Shown: positions 28,213-37,150 of the stretch, piece after piece | Position numbering within the stretch: position 1 is the first letter of the stretch | Layout of the letters: each line of letters opens with the position of its first letter | Origin: UBA6244 sp963676875 | GTDB taxonomy: Bacteria > Bacteroidota > Bacteroidia > Bacteroidales > F082 | Direction: 5' to 3' | DNA length: 64,000 bases | NCBI GenBank assembly: GCA_963676875.1 | Contig: OY781436.1 | Coordinates: 1,674,001-1,738,000, forward strand | The notes under the pieces: model-generated | Told to the model about the DNA's origin: nothing | Databases searched by the model: none | Seen by the model: the letters and a program-made list of their open reading frames with translations, nothing else | Position numbers and translations under genes: made by a program

Positions 28213-28290
28213 TTTTCTCAAGGTTTTTTTATTGGTCTTTTGCCAATATAAATAGTCCTCAAACGATTCATCAACGAAAATGTACTTCAT
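28213..28290 (-). pseudogene. yoeB: yoeB toxin, truncated after 26 codons
   Basis: The 26 codons MKYIFVDESFEDYLYWQKTN... match the N-terminus of YoeB mRNA interferases (ESxxDYLYWQxTDKK). The region with the catalytic Glu, Arg and His (EGKGKPEPL, GFWSRRI, CRYHY) is absent. The frame passes directly into the signal peptide of the next gene. The start ATG overlaps the antitoxin stop (ATGA), the usual yefM-yoeB arrangement. It cannot encode an active toxin. Confidence 0.82.
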
Positions 28291-28540
28291 TCTATGATAC
28301 GTTCTTGTTGAAAGGAAGATCCACTCTTTAATTTCTCTATTGCAGAATCAAGTCTGCGTTCATTTATCTTGGAAGATAATTCATGTTGTGTCGCGTTCAA
28401 AGAATTATATTCTTCAAGTGAAATTACAACCGCTGCTAAGTCTTTTCCTCGATTAATTATCAAGGTTTCAAAGTTTTGAGTAACGTTGTCAAGATATTTT
28501 TAATATCTTTTCTGAAGTCTGAGATTGATGTCGTTAGCAT
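28287..28540 (-). pseudogene. yefM: yefM antitoxin, frameshifted
   Basis: From ATG 28540 the frame gives MLTTSISDFRKDIKN and then shifts to a stop after 23 codons. In the next frame the protein continues as YLDNVTQNFETLIINRGKD, AAVVISLEEYNSL and ends at TGA 28287 overlapping the yoeB start. These are YefM/Phd-type blocks. The span is 254 nt, one short of 85 codons, and the shift maps to an A5 run (28497-28501) where six A would restore the frame. The antitoxin is therefore inactivated by loss of a single base, unless the base is a sequencing error. Confidence 0.82.
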
Positions 28541-29245
28541 ATCTGTTATTATTAGTACAAAATGAAGTAAAAAAATAAGTACAAGTGTTCATAATTTCAA
28601 ACGGATTCACTTTTTTTCTAAATTGGGGCTGACTAAATTCCAAACCCACCCCAACGCCATTTATCCCCCCTTTGACTACATTCACCATATAGCCCAATGC
28701 CCTGAAAATCAAATGAGGCAAAAAAAATGATGGTGCTGGGTTCGGTTCATTTTATTGTATTTAGCAGTTGTCAAATATACTTATTTTCTCGTCCGGTGTA
28801 GAGATAAAAATGGAAGGGGTGTCTCTACGCTCGGATAATTACCCGAACTATTTAGTATGCAATGTCCGCTCATCCCCCTTCACTTTTTGTTGTAATACTA
28901 TTTCGATTTGCACCTAAGAGTTTCCAACTACATCACCCCATTTTCAACTCATTTATTCGCTCACTTTCTCACGTAAAACAAAGTTGGGAAACAAAATGAA
29001 TCAAGCACATCAATTACATTCCAATGGCCATCGGAAGGCGGATGTGGGAACCAACCGATGATGCCAACCTACATAAATACAAATCCACAACCCCGCTTTT
29101 TACGAACCGACATACAATCCAACACTTTCAAATACCCTGATCAAACCGGCAAAATACCGATTGTTCTTGTCGGTTTTACGCCGCCATTTGATATATAATT
29201 TGTACTTTTGCAGTCTTATTTAAAATAATTCTAAATAGAATTAAA
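28541..29245. other. gene-poor spacer upstream of the suf operon
   Basis: No convincing gene. It holds a partial copy of the dispersed repeat (29002-29048, CAAGC...CATTCC..., ATCGGAAGGCGG), an inverted pair GTAGAGA/TCTCTAC at about 28798-28833, and the sufB promoter. One 73-codon frame (28721-28500) overlaps yefM and is low-complexity. Confidence 0.5.
29203..29210 (+). promoter_or_regulatory. -7 promoter element of the suf operon (TACTTTTG)
   Basis: Exact TAnnTTTG match, 35 bp upstream of the sufB ATG, which gives a leader of about 30 nt. No recognisable regulator site such as an IscR-like box was seen around it. Confidence 0.6.
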
Positions 29246-30700
29246 ATGACTGAAGAAAAGGATAAGAACAATATACTTGAGGAAGTTACATCGGGGGAAT
29301 ATAAATACGGTTTTTATACCGACATCGAGATGGATACCTCTGCCATAGGACTCACGGAAGACACCATTCGGTTTATTTCGGCCAAAAAAAATGAACCCGA
29401 CTGGTTGCTCGAATACCGTCTCAAAGCATTCCGCCACTGGCTTACCATCGAAGAACCCGATTGGGCACACCTGCATCATCCTCCCATCAACTACCAGGAT
29501 ATCATCTATTACGCGGCACCAAAAAAGAAGCCACAGCTCAACAGCCTGGATGAGGTGGATCCGGAATTACTGGAAACTTTCAATAAACTGGGCATCTCGC
29601 TGGAAGAGCAAAAAGTGCTTTCCGGCGTGGCCGTGGATGCGGTAATCGACAGTGTTTCGGTAAAAACCACCTTCCGCGATACCTTGTCGAAGCATGGCAT
29701 CATCTTCTGCTCATTTAGCGAAGCCGTGCAGGAATATCCCGAACTGGTGAAAAAATACATGGGAACGGTGGTGCCCTATCGCGATAACTTTTTCGCTGCG
29801 TTAAACTCAGCCGTATTCAGCGATGGCTCGTTTTGCTATATCCCCAAAGGGGTAAGATGTCCCATGGAATTGTCCACTTATTTCCGCATCAATGCAGCCA
29901 ACACCGGACAGTTTGAACGCACCCTGCTTGTGGCCGACGAAGATTCCTACGTGAGTTACCTGGAAGGGTGTACCGCTCCTCAACGTGATGAAAACCAATT
30001 ACATGCGGCCATCGTGGAAATTATTGCCGAACACAACGCCGAAGTAAAATATTCTACCGTGCAAAACTGGTATCCCGGCGATAAAAACGGAAATGGTGGC
30101 ATCTATAATTTTGTTACCAAACGCGGACTTTGCCGGGGCAACAACTCCAAAATAAGCTGGACGCAAGTGGAAACCGGATCTGCCATTACCTGGAAATACC
30201 CATCGTGCATCCTCAAAGGCGACGGCAGCATCGGTGAGTTTTACTCGGTGGCCGTTACCAACAACCACCAACAGGCCGACACGGGCACCAAAATGATTCA
30301 TCTGGGCAAAAACACCAAAAGCACCATCATTTCCAAAGGGATTTCTGCCGGATATAGCAACAACAGCTACCGCGGCCTGGTGCGGGTGGCCAAAAAAGCC
30401 GACAACTCCCGAAACTTTTCCCAATGCGATTCGCTGCTCTTGGGCGACAAATGCGGGGCTCATACTTTCCCTTACATCACTACCGGCAACGCAACTTCGG
30501 TGGTGGAACACGAAGCCACTACCTCCAAAATTTCGGAAGATCAGTTGTTTTATTGTCAGCAACGCGGTATCGACACCGAAAAAGCCATCGGCCTCATTGT
30601 CAATGGATACGCCAAGGAAGTGCTCAACAAACTTCCCATGGAATTTGCCGTAGAGGCACAAAAACTGCTGGCCATCACCCTGGAAGGCAGTGTAGGTTAA
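29246..30700 (+). CDS. sufB: Fe-S cluster assembly scaffold SufB
   Basis: 484 aa cytoplasmic protein. SufB is the core of the SufBC2D complex that builds and hands over iron-sulfur clusters. The family blocks are clear: FCSFSEAVQEYPELVKKYMG, FAALNSAVFSDGSFCYIPKGVRCP, EGCTAPQRDENQLHAA, VQNWYPGDKNGNGGIYNFVTKRG, ETGSAITWKYPSCILKGDGS, and CDSLLLGDKCGAHTFPYI with the conserved Cys; the parallel beta-helix spans most of the length. ATG 29246 follows a good promoter. It is the first gene of the sufBCDSE-DUF59 operon, 35 bp before sufC. Confidence 0.97.
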   Translation: MTEEKDKNNILEEVTSGEYKYGFYTDIEMDTSAIGLTEDTIRFISAKKNEPDWLLEYRLKAFRHWLTIEEPDWAHLHHPPINYQDIIYYAAPKKKPQLNSLDEVDPELLETFNKLGISLEEQKVLSGVAVDAVIDSVSVKTTFRDTLSKHGIIFCSFSEAVQEYPELVKKYMGTVVPYRDNFFAALNSAVFSDGSFCYIPKGVRCPMELSTYFRINAANTGQFERTLLVADEDSYVSYLEGCTAPQRDENQLHAAIVEIIAEHNAEVKYSTVQNWYPGDKNGNGGIYNFVTKRGLCRGNNSKISWTQVETGSAITWKYPSCILKGDGSIGEFYSVAVTNNHQQADTGTKMIHLGKNTKSTIISKGISAGYSNNSYRGLVRVAKKADNSRNFSQCDSLLLGDKCGAHTFPYITTGNATSVVEHEATTSKISEDQLFYCQQRGIDTEKAIGLIVNGYAKEVLNKLPMEFAVEAQKLLAITLEGSVG

Positions 30701-30735
30701 TTAAGAAAATTCAGATCATTCAAAAAAAATAGTAC

Positions 30736-31494
30736 ATGCTTCTCAATATCAAAGATCTCCACGTTTCCATCAATGGAAAAGAAATTTTAAAAGGATTTAA
30801 CCTGAGTGTAAACGAGGGAGAGGTTCATGCCATTATGGGACCCAACGGGACCGGAAAAAGCACCCTGGCCGCCGCCATCACCGGACGCGAGGGTTATGAA
30901 ATAACACAAGGTGAAATCTGGTACAAAGATGAACTCATCAACGACATGTCGCCCGACGAACGAGCCAACAAGGGTATTTTTCTCAGCTTTCAGTATCCGG
31001 TAGAAATTCCTGGGGTCAGCATGACCAACTTCATGCGTACAGCGTTAAACGCCAAACAGGAATTTCAAGGATTGCCACCCATTGCTGCCGGAGCCTTTTT
31101 GAAAAAAATGGAAGAAAAAAAACAGCTGGTGGAGATACATTCCAAACTCACCAACCGATCGGTAAACGAAGGCTTCTCAGGTGGTGAAAAAAAGAAAAAT
31201 GAAATCTTCCAAATGGCCATGCTCGAACCTTCGCTGGGCATTCTGGACGAAACCGATTCGGGTCTGGACATCGATGCGCTAAAGGTGGTAGCCAAGGGGG
31301 TAAACGCCTTAAGAGCTGACGACAACGGGTTTGTTGTGATCACCCACTACCAGCGTTTACTCGATTTTATCGTTCCCGATTTTGTGCATGTGATGTACGA
31401 CGGACGCATTGTGAAATCAGGCGGAAAGGAACTGGCTCTGGAGCTGGAGGCCAAAGGATACGATTGGATTAAAGAACCCGGCGCAGAAAAATAG
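30736..31494 (+). CDS. sufC: Fe-S assembly ATPase SufC
   Basis: 252 aa ABC-type ATPase. Walker A is GPNGTGKST (residues 35-43), the signature is FSGGEKKKNEI, Walker B is LGILDETDSGLDIDA, and the switch His is in VITHYQRLL; all are standard for SufC, whose signature Lys-rich variant is distinctive. ATP binding drives conformational change of SufB-SufD during cluster assembly. It lies between sufB and sufD; its TAG stop overlaps the sufD ribosome-binding site. Confidence 0.97.
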   Translation: MLLNIKDLHVSINGKEILKGFNLSVNEGEVHAIMGPNGTGKSTLAAAITGREGYEITQGEIWYKDELINDMSPDERANKGIFLSFQYPVEIPGVSMTNFMRTALNAKQEFQGLPPIAAGAFLKKMEEKKQLVEIHSKLTNRSVNEGFSGGEKKKNEIFQMAMLEPSLGILDETDSGLDIDALKVVAKGVNALRADDNGFVVITHYQRLLDFIVPDFVHVMYDGRIVKSGGKELALELEAKGYDWIKEPGAEK

Positions 31495-31504
31495 GAGATT
31501 GGAT

Positions 31505-32917
31505 ATGAATGAAGAAAGAAAATATTCGGCGCTCGAAACTGCCTTGAACAACTCAGCCAACGAAATCTTAGATGGTTTTTCTGGAGAGTTGGAATCGGTG
31601 GCTCAAGCCCGCCAAAATGCCTTCAAAATGTATCAGGCGTCGGGATTGCCTCAACGTTCTGACGAAAAATGGCGAAATTCCAAATTCGATAAGGTGCACG
31701 AACATTCCTTCGTTTTGTCGGAAGCCAAACCGGACTATACCAGAGAAGTGAGTGAGATTTTTCATTGCTCCATCCATGGTTTTACCACACAAGTGGAAGC
31801 CCTGCTCAACGGTTGGTACTACACCTCCGAAAAACGTCCTTTGCGCGTTTTGCCTGATGGGGTGGTAATTGGCAGCATCCACGAAGCACAAAAATCTTAT
31901 CCTCAACTGTTTGAGAAATATTTCGCCCAAATTGCCACCCACAACCAACACGGATTTTCGCACATCAACACGGCGTTTTTTAAAGACGGATTGTTTGTGT
32001 ATGTACCCGACAATGTGCGTGTTGAAGAAACCATTCAACTCATCAAAATGGTAAACTCCACCTCCAAACTGATGATTAACTCACGAAATTTGGTGGTGCT
32101 GGGCAAAAACAGCCACCTGTCGTTGATGCATTGCGACGATTCGGTGAACCACCAATCGAGCCTCATCAATACGGTGACGGAGATTTTTATCGACGAAAAC
32201 GCCAGCCTGGACTTGTACAAGTTGCAGAATATCAACGACGAAACCTGTTTGATCAACAGCACTTCTGTTACCCAAATGCGCGATAGCCGGATGAAGGTAA
32301 ACGTGATAACCCTGAATGGAGGCACCATTCGCAACGAGTTGAATGTGGATTTGCAAGGTGAAGGAGCTGAGGCCGACCTGAACGGAATTTACCTGATGGA
32401 TAAAAAACAACAAGTTGACAACCAGGTATATGTAAATCACGCCAAACCACATTGCAACAGTTCTGAATTGTTTAAGGGCGTGCTGGACGAATCTTCCTCG
32501 GCCATTTTCAACGGCTATGTGCATGTGAACAAGGATGCGCAAAAAACCAATGCCTTTCAGCGCAACAACAACATCCTCATGACCGAAGACGCAAAAGTGG
32601 ACACCATGCCCTTTTTGGAAATCTACGCCGACGATGTAAAATGTAGCCATGGCGCCACGGTTGGCCAACTAGATAATGAAGCCATGTTTTACCTGATGCA
32701 GCGCGGAATTTCAAGAATCGATGCCCGCATGTTGCTTATGTATGCTTTCGCCGCCGAAGTAACCGACAAAATTGATATCGCCCCCTTGCGTATAAGCATC
32801 GAAGACATGGTGAAAAAACGCCTGCGCGGCGAACTGTCCATTTGCGAAAAATGCGTGCTCCATTGCTCTACTCCTGACATGCCAATGGAGTTCGAAATCG
32901 ACATGAGTAAAGTATAA
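31505..32917 (+). CDS. sufD: Fe-S assembly protein SufD
   Basis: 470 aa. The start at ATG 31505 is preceded by AGGAG at 31493-31497, 7 bp away, which also overlaps the sufC stop; a TTG at 31499 is less likely. The protein has the SufD layout: a helical N-terminus (FKMYQASGLPQRSDEKWRNSKFDKV), a beta-helix and a C-terminal part with KCSHGATVGQLDNEAMFYLMQRGI and the conserved His. It forms the SufBC2D complex with SufB and is needed for iron acquisition. It is 3 bp before sufS. Confidence 0.95.
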   Translation: MNEERKYSALETALNNSANEILDGFSGELESVAQARQNAFKMYQASGLPQRSDEKWRNSKFDKVHEHSFVLSEAKPDYTREVSEIFHCSIHGFTTQVEALLNGWYYTSEKRPLRVLPDGVVIGSIHEAQKSYPQLFEKYFAQIATHNQHGFSHINTAFFKDGLFVYVPDNVRVEETIQLIKMVNSTSKLMINSRNLVVLGKNSHLSLMHCDDSVNHQSSLINTVTEIFIDENASLDLYKLQNINDETCLINSTSVTQMRDSRMKVNVITLNGGTIRNELNVDLQGEGAEADLNGIYLMDKKQQVDNQVYVNHAKPHCNSSELFKGVLDESSSAIFNGYVHVNKDAQKTNAFQRNNNILMTEDAKVDTMPFLEIYADDVKCSHGATVGQLDNEAMFYLMQRGISRIDARMLLMYAFAAEVTDKIDIAPLRISIEDMVKKRLRGELSICEKCVLHCSTPDMPMEFEIDMSKV

Positions 32918-32920
32918 GTC

Positions 32921-34138
32921 ATGAAATTGCCCATCCACCAAATAAGGAACGATTTTCCCATCCTGTCCGCCAAGGTTCACGGAAAGCCCCTGGTGTATTT
33001 TGATAATGGGGCTACCACACAGAAACCTCGCCAGGTAATCGACCGCTTGGTGAATTATTATACCTCCGAAAACAGCAATGTACATCGGGGAGCACACCAC
33101 CTGAGCAATCTGGCCACACAGGCCTTTGAAAACGCCCGAAAGTTTATTGCCGAATATATCCATGCTGAGAATATCGAGCAAATTATCTTTACCAAAGGAA
33201 CCACCGAATCCATCAACATGGTGGCCTCCGGATTTTATTCCTTTGTAAATGAAGGAGATGAGGTAGTGATTTCGGCCATGGAGCACCACAGCAACTTGGT
33301 TCCCTGGCAACAACTGTGTGAAAAAAAGGGAGCCCGATTGCGGGTAATTCCTGTGTTGGAGGACGGAACACTGGATATGGAAGCGGCCACCACACTTCTT
33401 TCCGATAAGGTGAAAATACTGGCCATTACCCACATCAGCAATGTGTTGGGAACCATCAATCCGGTGAAAGAACTCATCGCGGAAGCCCACCAATTCAACA
33501 TTCCGGTGTTGATCGACGGAGCACAGGCCATTGCCCACCTTCCGGTAGATGTGAGTGACCTGGATTGTGAGTTTTACGCCTTTTCGGCACACAAAGCCTA
33601 TGGTCCCATGGGAACAGGCGTACTTTACGGTAAACCGGCTTGGCTCGAAAAACTGCCGCCCTACCAATATGGTGGTGAGATGATTGATCAGGTGACTTTT
33701 GAGAAAACCACTTTCAACAAAGCACCCTACAAATTTGAAGCGGGCACGCCCAATGTGGCCGATGTGCTGGGCATGGAAACAGCGTTGCAATATTTACAAC
33801 AATTGGGTATCGACCACATACAACAACATGAAGATGAACTGCTTCACGTGGCAACGACCGCTTTAAAGGAAATTCTTGATGTGCGCATCATCGGCGAAGC
33901 CAAAAGCAAAACCGCCGTGCTGTCGTTTGTGGTGGAAGGTTTGCATCCTTACGATTTGGGCACCTTGCTCGATCAGATGGGCGTGGCCGTAAGAACCGGA
34001 AACCATTGTGCCCAGCCGCTGGTGGAATCTTTGGGCTTGACCGGAACCATTCGGGCCTCATTTGGGATCTATAATACGTTGGAAGAAATAGACTATTTTG
34101 TGAACGCGCTGAAAAAAGCAATCGCTATGTTGCAGTAA
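32921..34138 (+). CDS. sufS: cysteine desulfurase SufS
   Basis: 405 aa PLP enzyme (class V aminotransferase fold, group II desulfurase). It takes sulfur from cysteine, giving alanine, and passes the persulfide to SufE. Visible: YFDNGATTQKP at the N-terminus, VHRGAHHLS, AMEHHSNLVPWQQL with the PLP-stacking His, DGAQAIAHLPVDV with the PLP-binding Asp, FSAHKAYGPMGTGVLYG with the Schiff-base Lys, and VRTGNHCAQPL with the active-site Cys near the C-terminus. It follows sufD by 3 bp and precedes sufE. Confidence 0.97.
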   Translation: MKLPIHQIRNDFPILSAKVHGKPLVYFDNGATTQKPRQVIDRLVNYYTSENSNVHRGAHHLSNLATQAFENARKFIAEYIHAENIEQIIFTKGTTESINMVASGFYSFVNEGDEVVISAMEHHSNLVPWQQLCEKKGARLRVIPVLEDGTLDMEAATTLLSDKVKILAITHISNVLGTINPVKELIAEAHQFNIPVLIDGAQAIAHLPVDVSDLDCEFYAFSAHKAYGPMGTGVLYGKPAWLEKLPPYQYGGEMIDQVTFEKTTFNKAPYKFEAGTPNVADVLGMETALQYLQQLGIDHIQQHEDELLHVATTALKEILDVRIIGEAKSKTAVLSFVVEGLHPYDLGTLLDQMGVAVRTGNHCAQPLVESLGLTGTIRASFGIYNTLEEIDYFVNALKKAIAMLQ

Positions 34139-34159
34139 TACAGCTAAATATAATATAAA

Positions 34160-34585
34160 ATGACCATTAAAGAAAATGCACAGGCCGTTGTAGATGAGTT
34201 TTCGATGTTTGACGACTGGATGGACAAATATGCCTACCTCATCGAATTGGGAAAAGATCTGCCGGTAATTGATGAACAGTATAAAACCAACAACCACCTG
34301 ATATCAGGATGTCAGTCGCGCGTATGGCTACACGCCGAAGAAAAGGGAGGGAAAATTGTGTTTACGGCCGATAGCGATGCCGTGATAACCAAGGGCATTG
34401 TGTCGTTGCTGATTCGTGTGCTCACCAACCAAACTCCTGACGAAATACTGGCTGCCGATTTTTCCTTTCTGAATGAAATCGGATTGCAGGAACATTTGTC
34501 GCCAACCCGCGCCAACGGACTGGCTTCCATGCTGAAACAAATTCAATTGTATGCCAAGGCGTTTCAATTAAAATCAAAACAGTAA
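34160..34585 (+). CDS. sufE: sulfur acceptor SufE
   Basis: 141 aa. SufE takes the persulfide from SufS and raises its activity. The family pattern is clear: FSMFDDWMDKYAYLIELGKDLP, then LISGCQSRVWLHAE, where the Cys is the sulfur acceptor, and LLIRVLTNQTPDEILAADFSFL. It is 21 bp after sufS and 1 bp before the DUF59 gene, so translation coupling with the latter is likely. Confidence 0.95.
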   Translation: MTIKENAQAVVDEFSMFDDWMDKYAYLIELGKDLPVIDEQYKTNNHLISGCQSRVWLHAEEKGGKIVFTADSDAVITKGIVSLLIRVLTNQTPDEILAADFSFLNEIGLQEHLSPTRANGLASMLKQIQLYAKAFQLKSKQ

Positions 34586-34586
34586 A

Positions 34587-34910
34587 ATGATGAACCAAGA
34601 GGAAATCAAAGTATTGCATGATAAAATCATCCGTGTAACCAAAAATATTTATGACCCCGAAGTGCCCGTCAACATTTACGAACTGGGGTTGATTTACGAA
34701 ATAGATGTGAAAGAAGACGGCAAAGTAAAAGTAGTGATGACCCTTACGGCACCCAATTGTCCGGTTGCCGAAAGCCTTCCCGCCCAAGTAAAAGAAGAAA
34801 TCGGTTTTTTGACGGGCGTTACCGAAGTTGATTTGGAAATCACCTTCGACCCGCCCTGGGATCAGGAAATGATGTCGGAAGAAGCCAAGCTGGAATTGGG
34901 CATGTTGTAA
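34587..34910 (+). CDS. sufT: SufT-like DUF59 (MIP18) iron-sulfur maturation factor
   Basis: 107 aa single-domain DUF59 protein. The blocks IYDPEVPVNIYELGLIYEI and MTLTAPNCPVAESLP with the conserved Asp and Cys, and VDLEITFDPPWDQEMMSEEAKLELGML at the end, match the SufT/PaaD-like family that helps mature Fe-S proteins. It ends the core suf operon; 9 bp later a MOSC gene begins. Two adjacent ATG codons (34587, 34590) could both serve as start. Confidence 0.93.
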   Translation: MMNQEEIKVLHDKIIRVTKNIYDPEVPVNIYELGLIYEIDVKEDGKVKVVMTLTAPNCPVAESLPAQVKEEIGFLTGVTEVDLEITFDPPWDQEMMSEEAKLELGML

Positions 34911-34919
34911 ACCATTGCT

Positions 34920-35561
34920 TTGAAAGTCGTTTCAGTAAATATCGGCCAACGTACCACCATTGTTTACAATGGAAAAGAAGAACAAACCGGCATCTATAAA
35001 CTTGCCGTGAAAACCCCCATTTCTTTGGGCAGACAAGGCGTAACCGACGACCAAGTGGTGGACCGTCGCTATCATGGTGGCGAAGACAAAGCCTGCTATG
35101 CTTACAGCCTGCAAGCTTACGGATATTGGAAAGAAAAATTTCCCGAAGTCGAAATGCCCCCGGGCATGTTTGGCGAAAACCTCACCATCGATGGCCTCGA
35201 CGAAACAACCTTGTACATCGGACAAATTTTTCGTGTGGGCCGGGCCATCATTCAGGTGTCGCAACCACGCATTCCCTGTTACAAGTTGGGCATACGGTTT
35301 GGCGACAATCGCATTGTAAAGCTATTCCAGCAATCCGATTTATCAGGTAGTTATTTCAGGGTGATTCAGGAAGGGATGGTTGCCGTGGGCGATGAACTCA
35401 TTTTGCAACCCAACTCCCCCACCCGACACATCACCGTTGCCCAGGTTTACAGCCTGTTTAAAGGCGGAGAAGCCGACGAATATTTGATTCAAAAAGTCTT
35501 GAAAGAGGAGTCGCTTTCGGAAAGTATAAAGGTGGATATTGGGAGGAAGTTTGGGAGGTGA
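34920..35561 (+). CDS. MOSC-domain protein, YiiM-like
   Basis: 213 aa starting at a TTG, 9 bp after sufT; no ATG fits better. MOSC domains are found at the C-terminus of molybdenum-cofactor sulfurases and in stand-alone proteins such as YiiM, which helps reduce N-hydroxylated bases. Blocks: KTPISLGRQGVTDDQVVDRRYHGGEDKACYAY, MFGENLTIDGLDE, and PRIPCYKLGIRFGD with the conserved Cys that may carry sulfur or ligate Mo. The long C-terminal helix part (HITVAQVYSLFKGG) is YiiM-like. Its place behind the suf genes suggests a sulfur-carrier link, though it may only be read-through. Confidence 0.85.
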   Translation: MKVVSVNIGQRTTIVYNGKEEQTGIYKLAVKTPISLGRQGVTDDQVVDRRYHGGEDKACYAYSLQAYGYWKEKFPEVEMPPGMFGENLTIDGLDETTLYIGQIFRVGRAIIQVSQPRIPCYKLGIRFGDNRIVKLFQQSDLSGSYFRVIQEGMVAVGDELILQPNSPTRHITVAQVYSLFKGGEADEYLIQKVLKEESLSESIKVDIGRKFGR

Positions 35562-35795
35562 TAATTAGAGTCTGTCTCTAAAGTCCGACTTAAGAGACAG
35601 ACTCCGCTTAGTCTTTGTAAGCAAACTGTTTGAACTACCACCCCACCTCCTTACTCCTCCCCAAAGGAGAGGAGCGATCAATCACGCTATTTTAGCCATT
35701 TAGTTTGTATAATACGACAATTGATCGCCTTTCCCCTTGGGGGAAAGGGACGGGATAGGGGTTCGCAATACGACTTTATAGACAGACTCTAATTA
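35562..35795. repeat. nested fold-back (MITE-like) repeat after the suf operon
   Basis: A 234-bp segment that folds on itself. The outer arms 35562-35585 and 35772-35795 (AATTAGAGTCTGTCT...) pair with one mismatch; the inner arms 35641-35682 and 35720-35761 (42 bp each, ending in GCGATCAAT / ATTGATCGC) pair imperfectly. A smaller palindrome GTCTGTCTCT/AGAGACAGAC lies in the left arm. No gene is seen inside. The left edge touches the MOSC stop codon, so it may also act as the operon's transcript end. Confidence 0.6.
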
Positions 35796-35881
35796 GCGAC
35801 AGCTAATTTTATGCCAACTAAACCATTATTTTTTTCAAATGAGCAAAATGACCATTTGCTGCGTTGGTTGTATTTGGATTG

Positions 35882-37150
35882 TTAACCTCTCTGTAATCGT
35901 ACCCCGCAAAAAGCCACTTGAAGTTTATATCTACATAACAAAAAATTGCAACACCCCCTAAATCTATATATATCGTTGTTAAACAGAACGTTTGCAAGAA
36001 AGTTTAGTCCGTATTTGAATAGACTGTAAGCTTTTCTTCCGTGTGCTTTAATTTTGATAGGCCGAATAGAGTCCGAATATATGCCGGCTTTATAAGCCCA
36101 AACAAAAGCCACCAGTACCAAACTAAAAAGCTTTTCGACACGTTCCAAATCTGTCAAGTGCGTGTCTTCAATATTAAAGTCACTTGATTTCATCGCTTTA
36201 AATGCAGTCTCGATCTGCCATCGTTCTTTGTAAAGTGATTGGGCTTCATCGGGTTTGTTGAATGAAACAATTATACCGATTATGAATTGAAATGAGCTTT
36301 AAGTTCGCTTCGCTCCTGAAACCTCTTCAATTCTATATCGGCATTATACATAAACAGCGTAGTGCTAACTTCAATTTATAGTTGGTATAATCTGAAGTTC
36401 AGGGATTCCTTTTTTGTTTTTTACTTTTGATCCAGATAGATAGCAAAGCTGTCCTTTGATGCTAACGATACTATGTAAGAATTCAAACTGGCCTATTTTT
36501 AAACGGTTAAACAACCAGGAAGCCTTAACACGATGACCATTTCTTGGAATGTCTACCCGGAAATTCTCTCTTATCCGAATGTGATAACGAATATGATGGT
36601 GGTTGAGGTAACCTAACCAATGATCTCCAACAAACTCTCGATCAGCCAACAGGCACTCAATGGTATCAGTGCCAAATAGATAAATGTAGCGTTGCATTAG
36701 TTCAATCCGCTCTTCAGTTGATGAATTACCAAATTTAGGCATCATGGTGAACATAACAGGGAAAGCAACTCCCTGATATACAATTGCAAGAACCAAAATA
36801 TTAATGTTTGCTGCCCCAAATTTCCAATTGGTTCTATCCAGAGCCAGTCGATAGGGTGGTTTGTGGGGTAGCAGGGCGAATACTAAACGTGCTATTAGAT
36901 CAGTATCCAACAGGTACTCCGACATAAACCGTTGTATTCTTCTCAATGATGAACCTACTCTCACATCATGTTCAAAGCTAGTAGCCAGTTTCTCAAAACA
37001 AACGGTCTGAACCTTGCAAAGAGCACAAATAAATAAGCCAAAGAACTTAATTCGGGCTAAATTCATATTATTCCCGAAGACTTCAGATAAAGTTGAGACT
37101 AAAATGCTATTTTTACTCTCAATACTGGTGTTCATGTATCTTGGTGCCAT
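35882..37150 (-). pseudogene. IS4-family transposase, split by a 122-bp insertion
   Basis: Codons 37150-36371 and 36193-35882, in the same frame, are the two parts of one DDE transposase of about 380 aa. The first has the catalytic Asp regions ALDRTNWKFG and LLADREFVGDHWLGYL. The bridging DNA encodes VSFNKPDEAQSLYKERWQIE, then TAFKAMKSSDF; YxxRWxIExxFKxxK is the IS4 C-terminal catalytic signature with Glu. A 122-bp inverted-repeat insertion at 36270-36391 places a stop after LQIIPTIN. I could not identify the IS terminal repeats. The neighbours on both sides are unrelated, as expected for an insertion. Confidence 0.82.
36270..36391. mobile_element. small inverted-repeat element inside the transposase
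   Basis: 122 bp bounded by ATTATACC and its perfect complement GGTATAAT, with imperfect pairing continuing inwards to about 25 bp (…ATGAATTGAA / TTCAATTTATA…). It encodes nothing and interrupts an otherwise continuous transposase frame. A length that keeps the two frames in phase (a multiple of 3 when one short flanking repeat is removed) supports a clean insertion. A two-base duplication (AT) is possible but not proven. Confidence 0.65.

Noticed and set aside
28500..28721. 73-codon minus-strand reading frame
   Set aside because: It overlaps the yefM remnant, has no recognisable domain and lies in repeat-like DNA.
29246..30661. Long reading frames on the strand opposite sufB, sufD and sufS
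   Set aside because: They are mirror frames of strongly coding genes, with no ribosome site, domain or neighbour support.
35562..35602. Rho-independent terminator of the suf operon
   Set aside because: The palindrome is strong but no T run follows; it fits better as part of the fold-back repeat, though it may still end the transcript.
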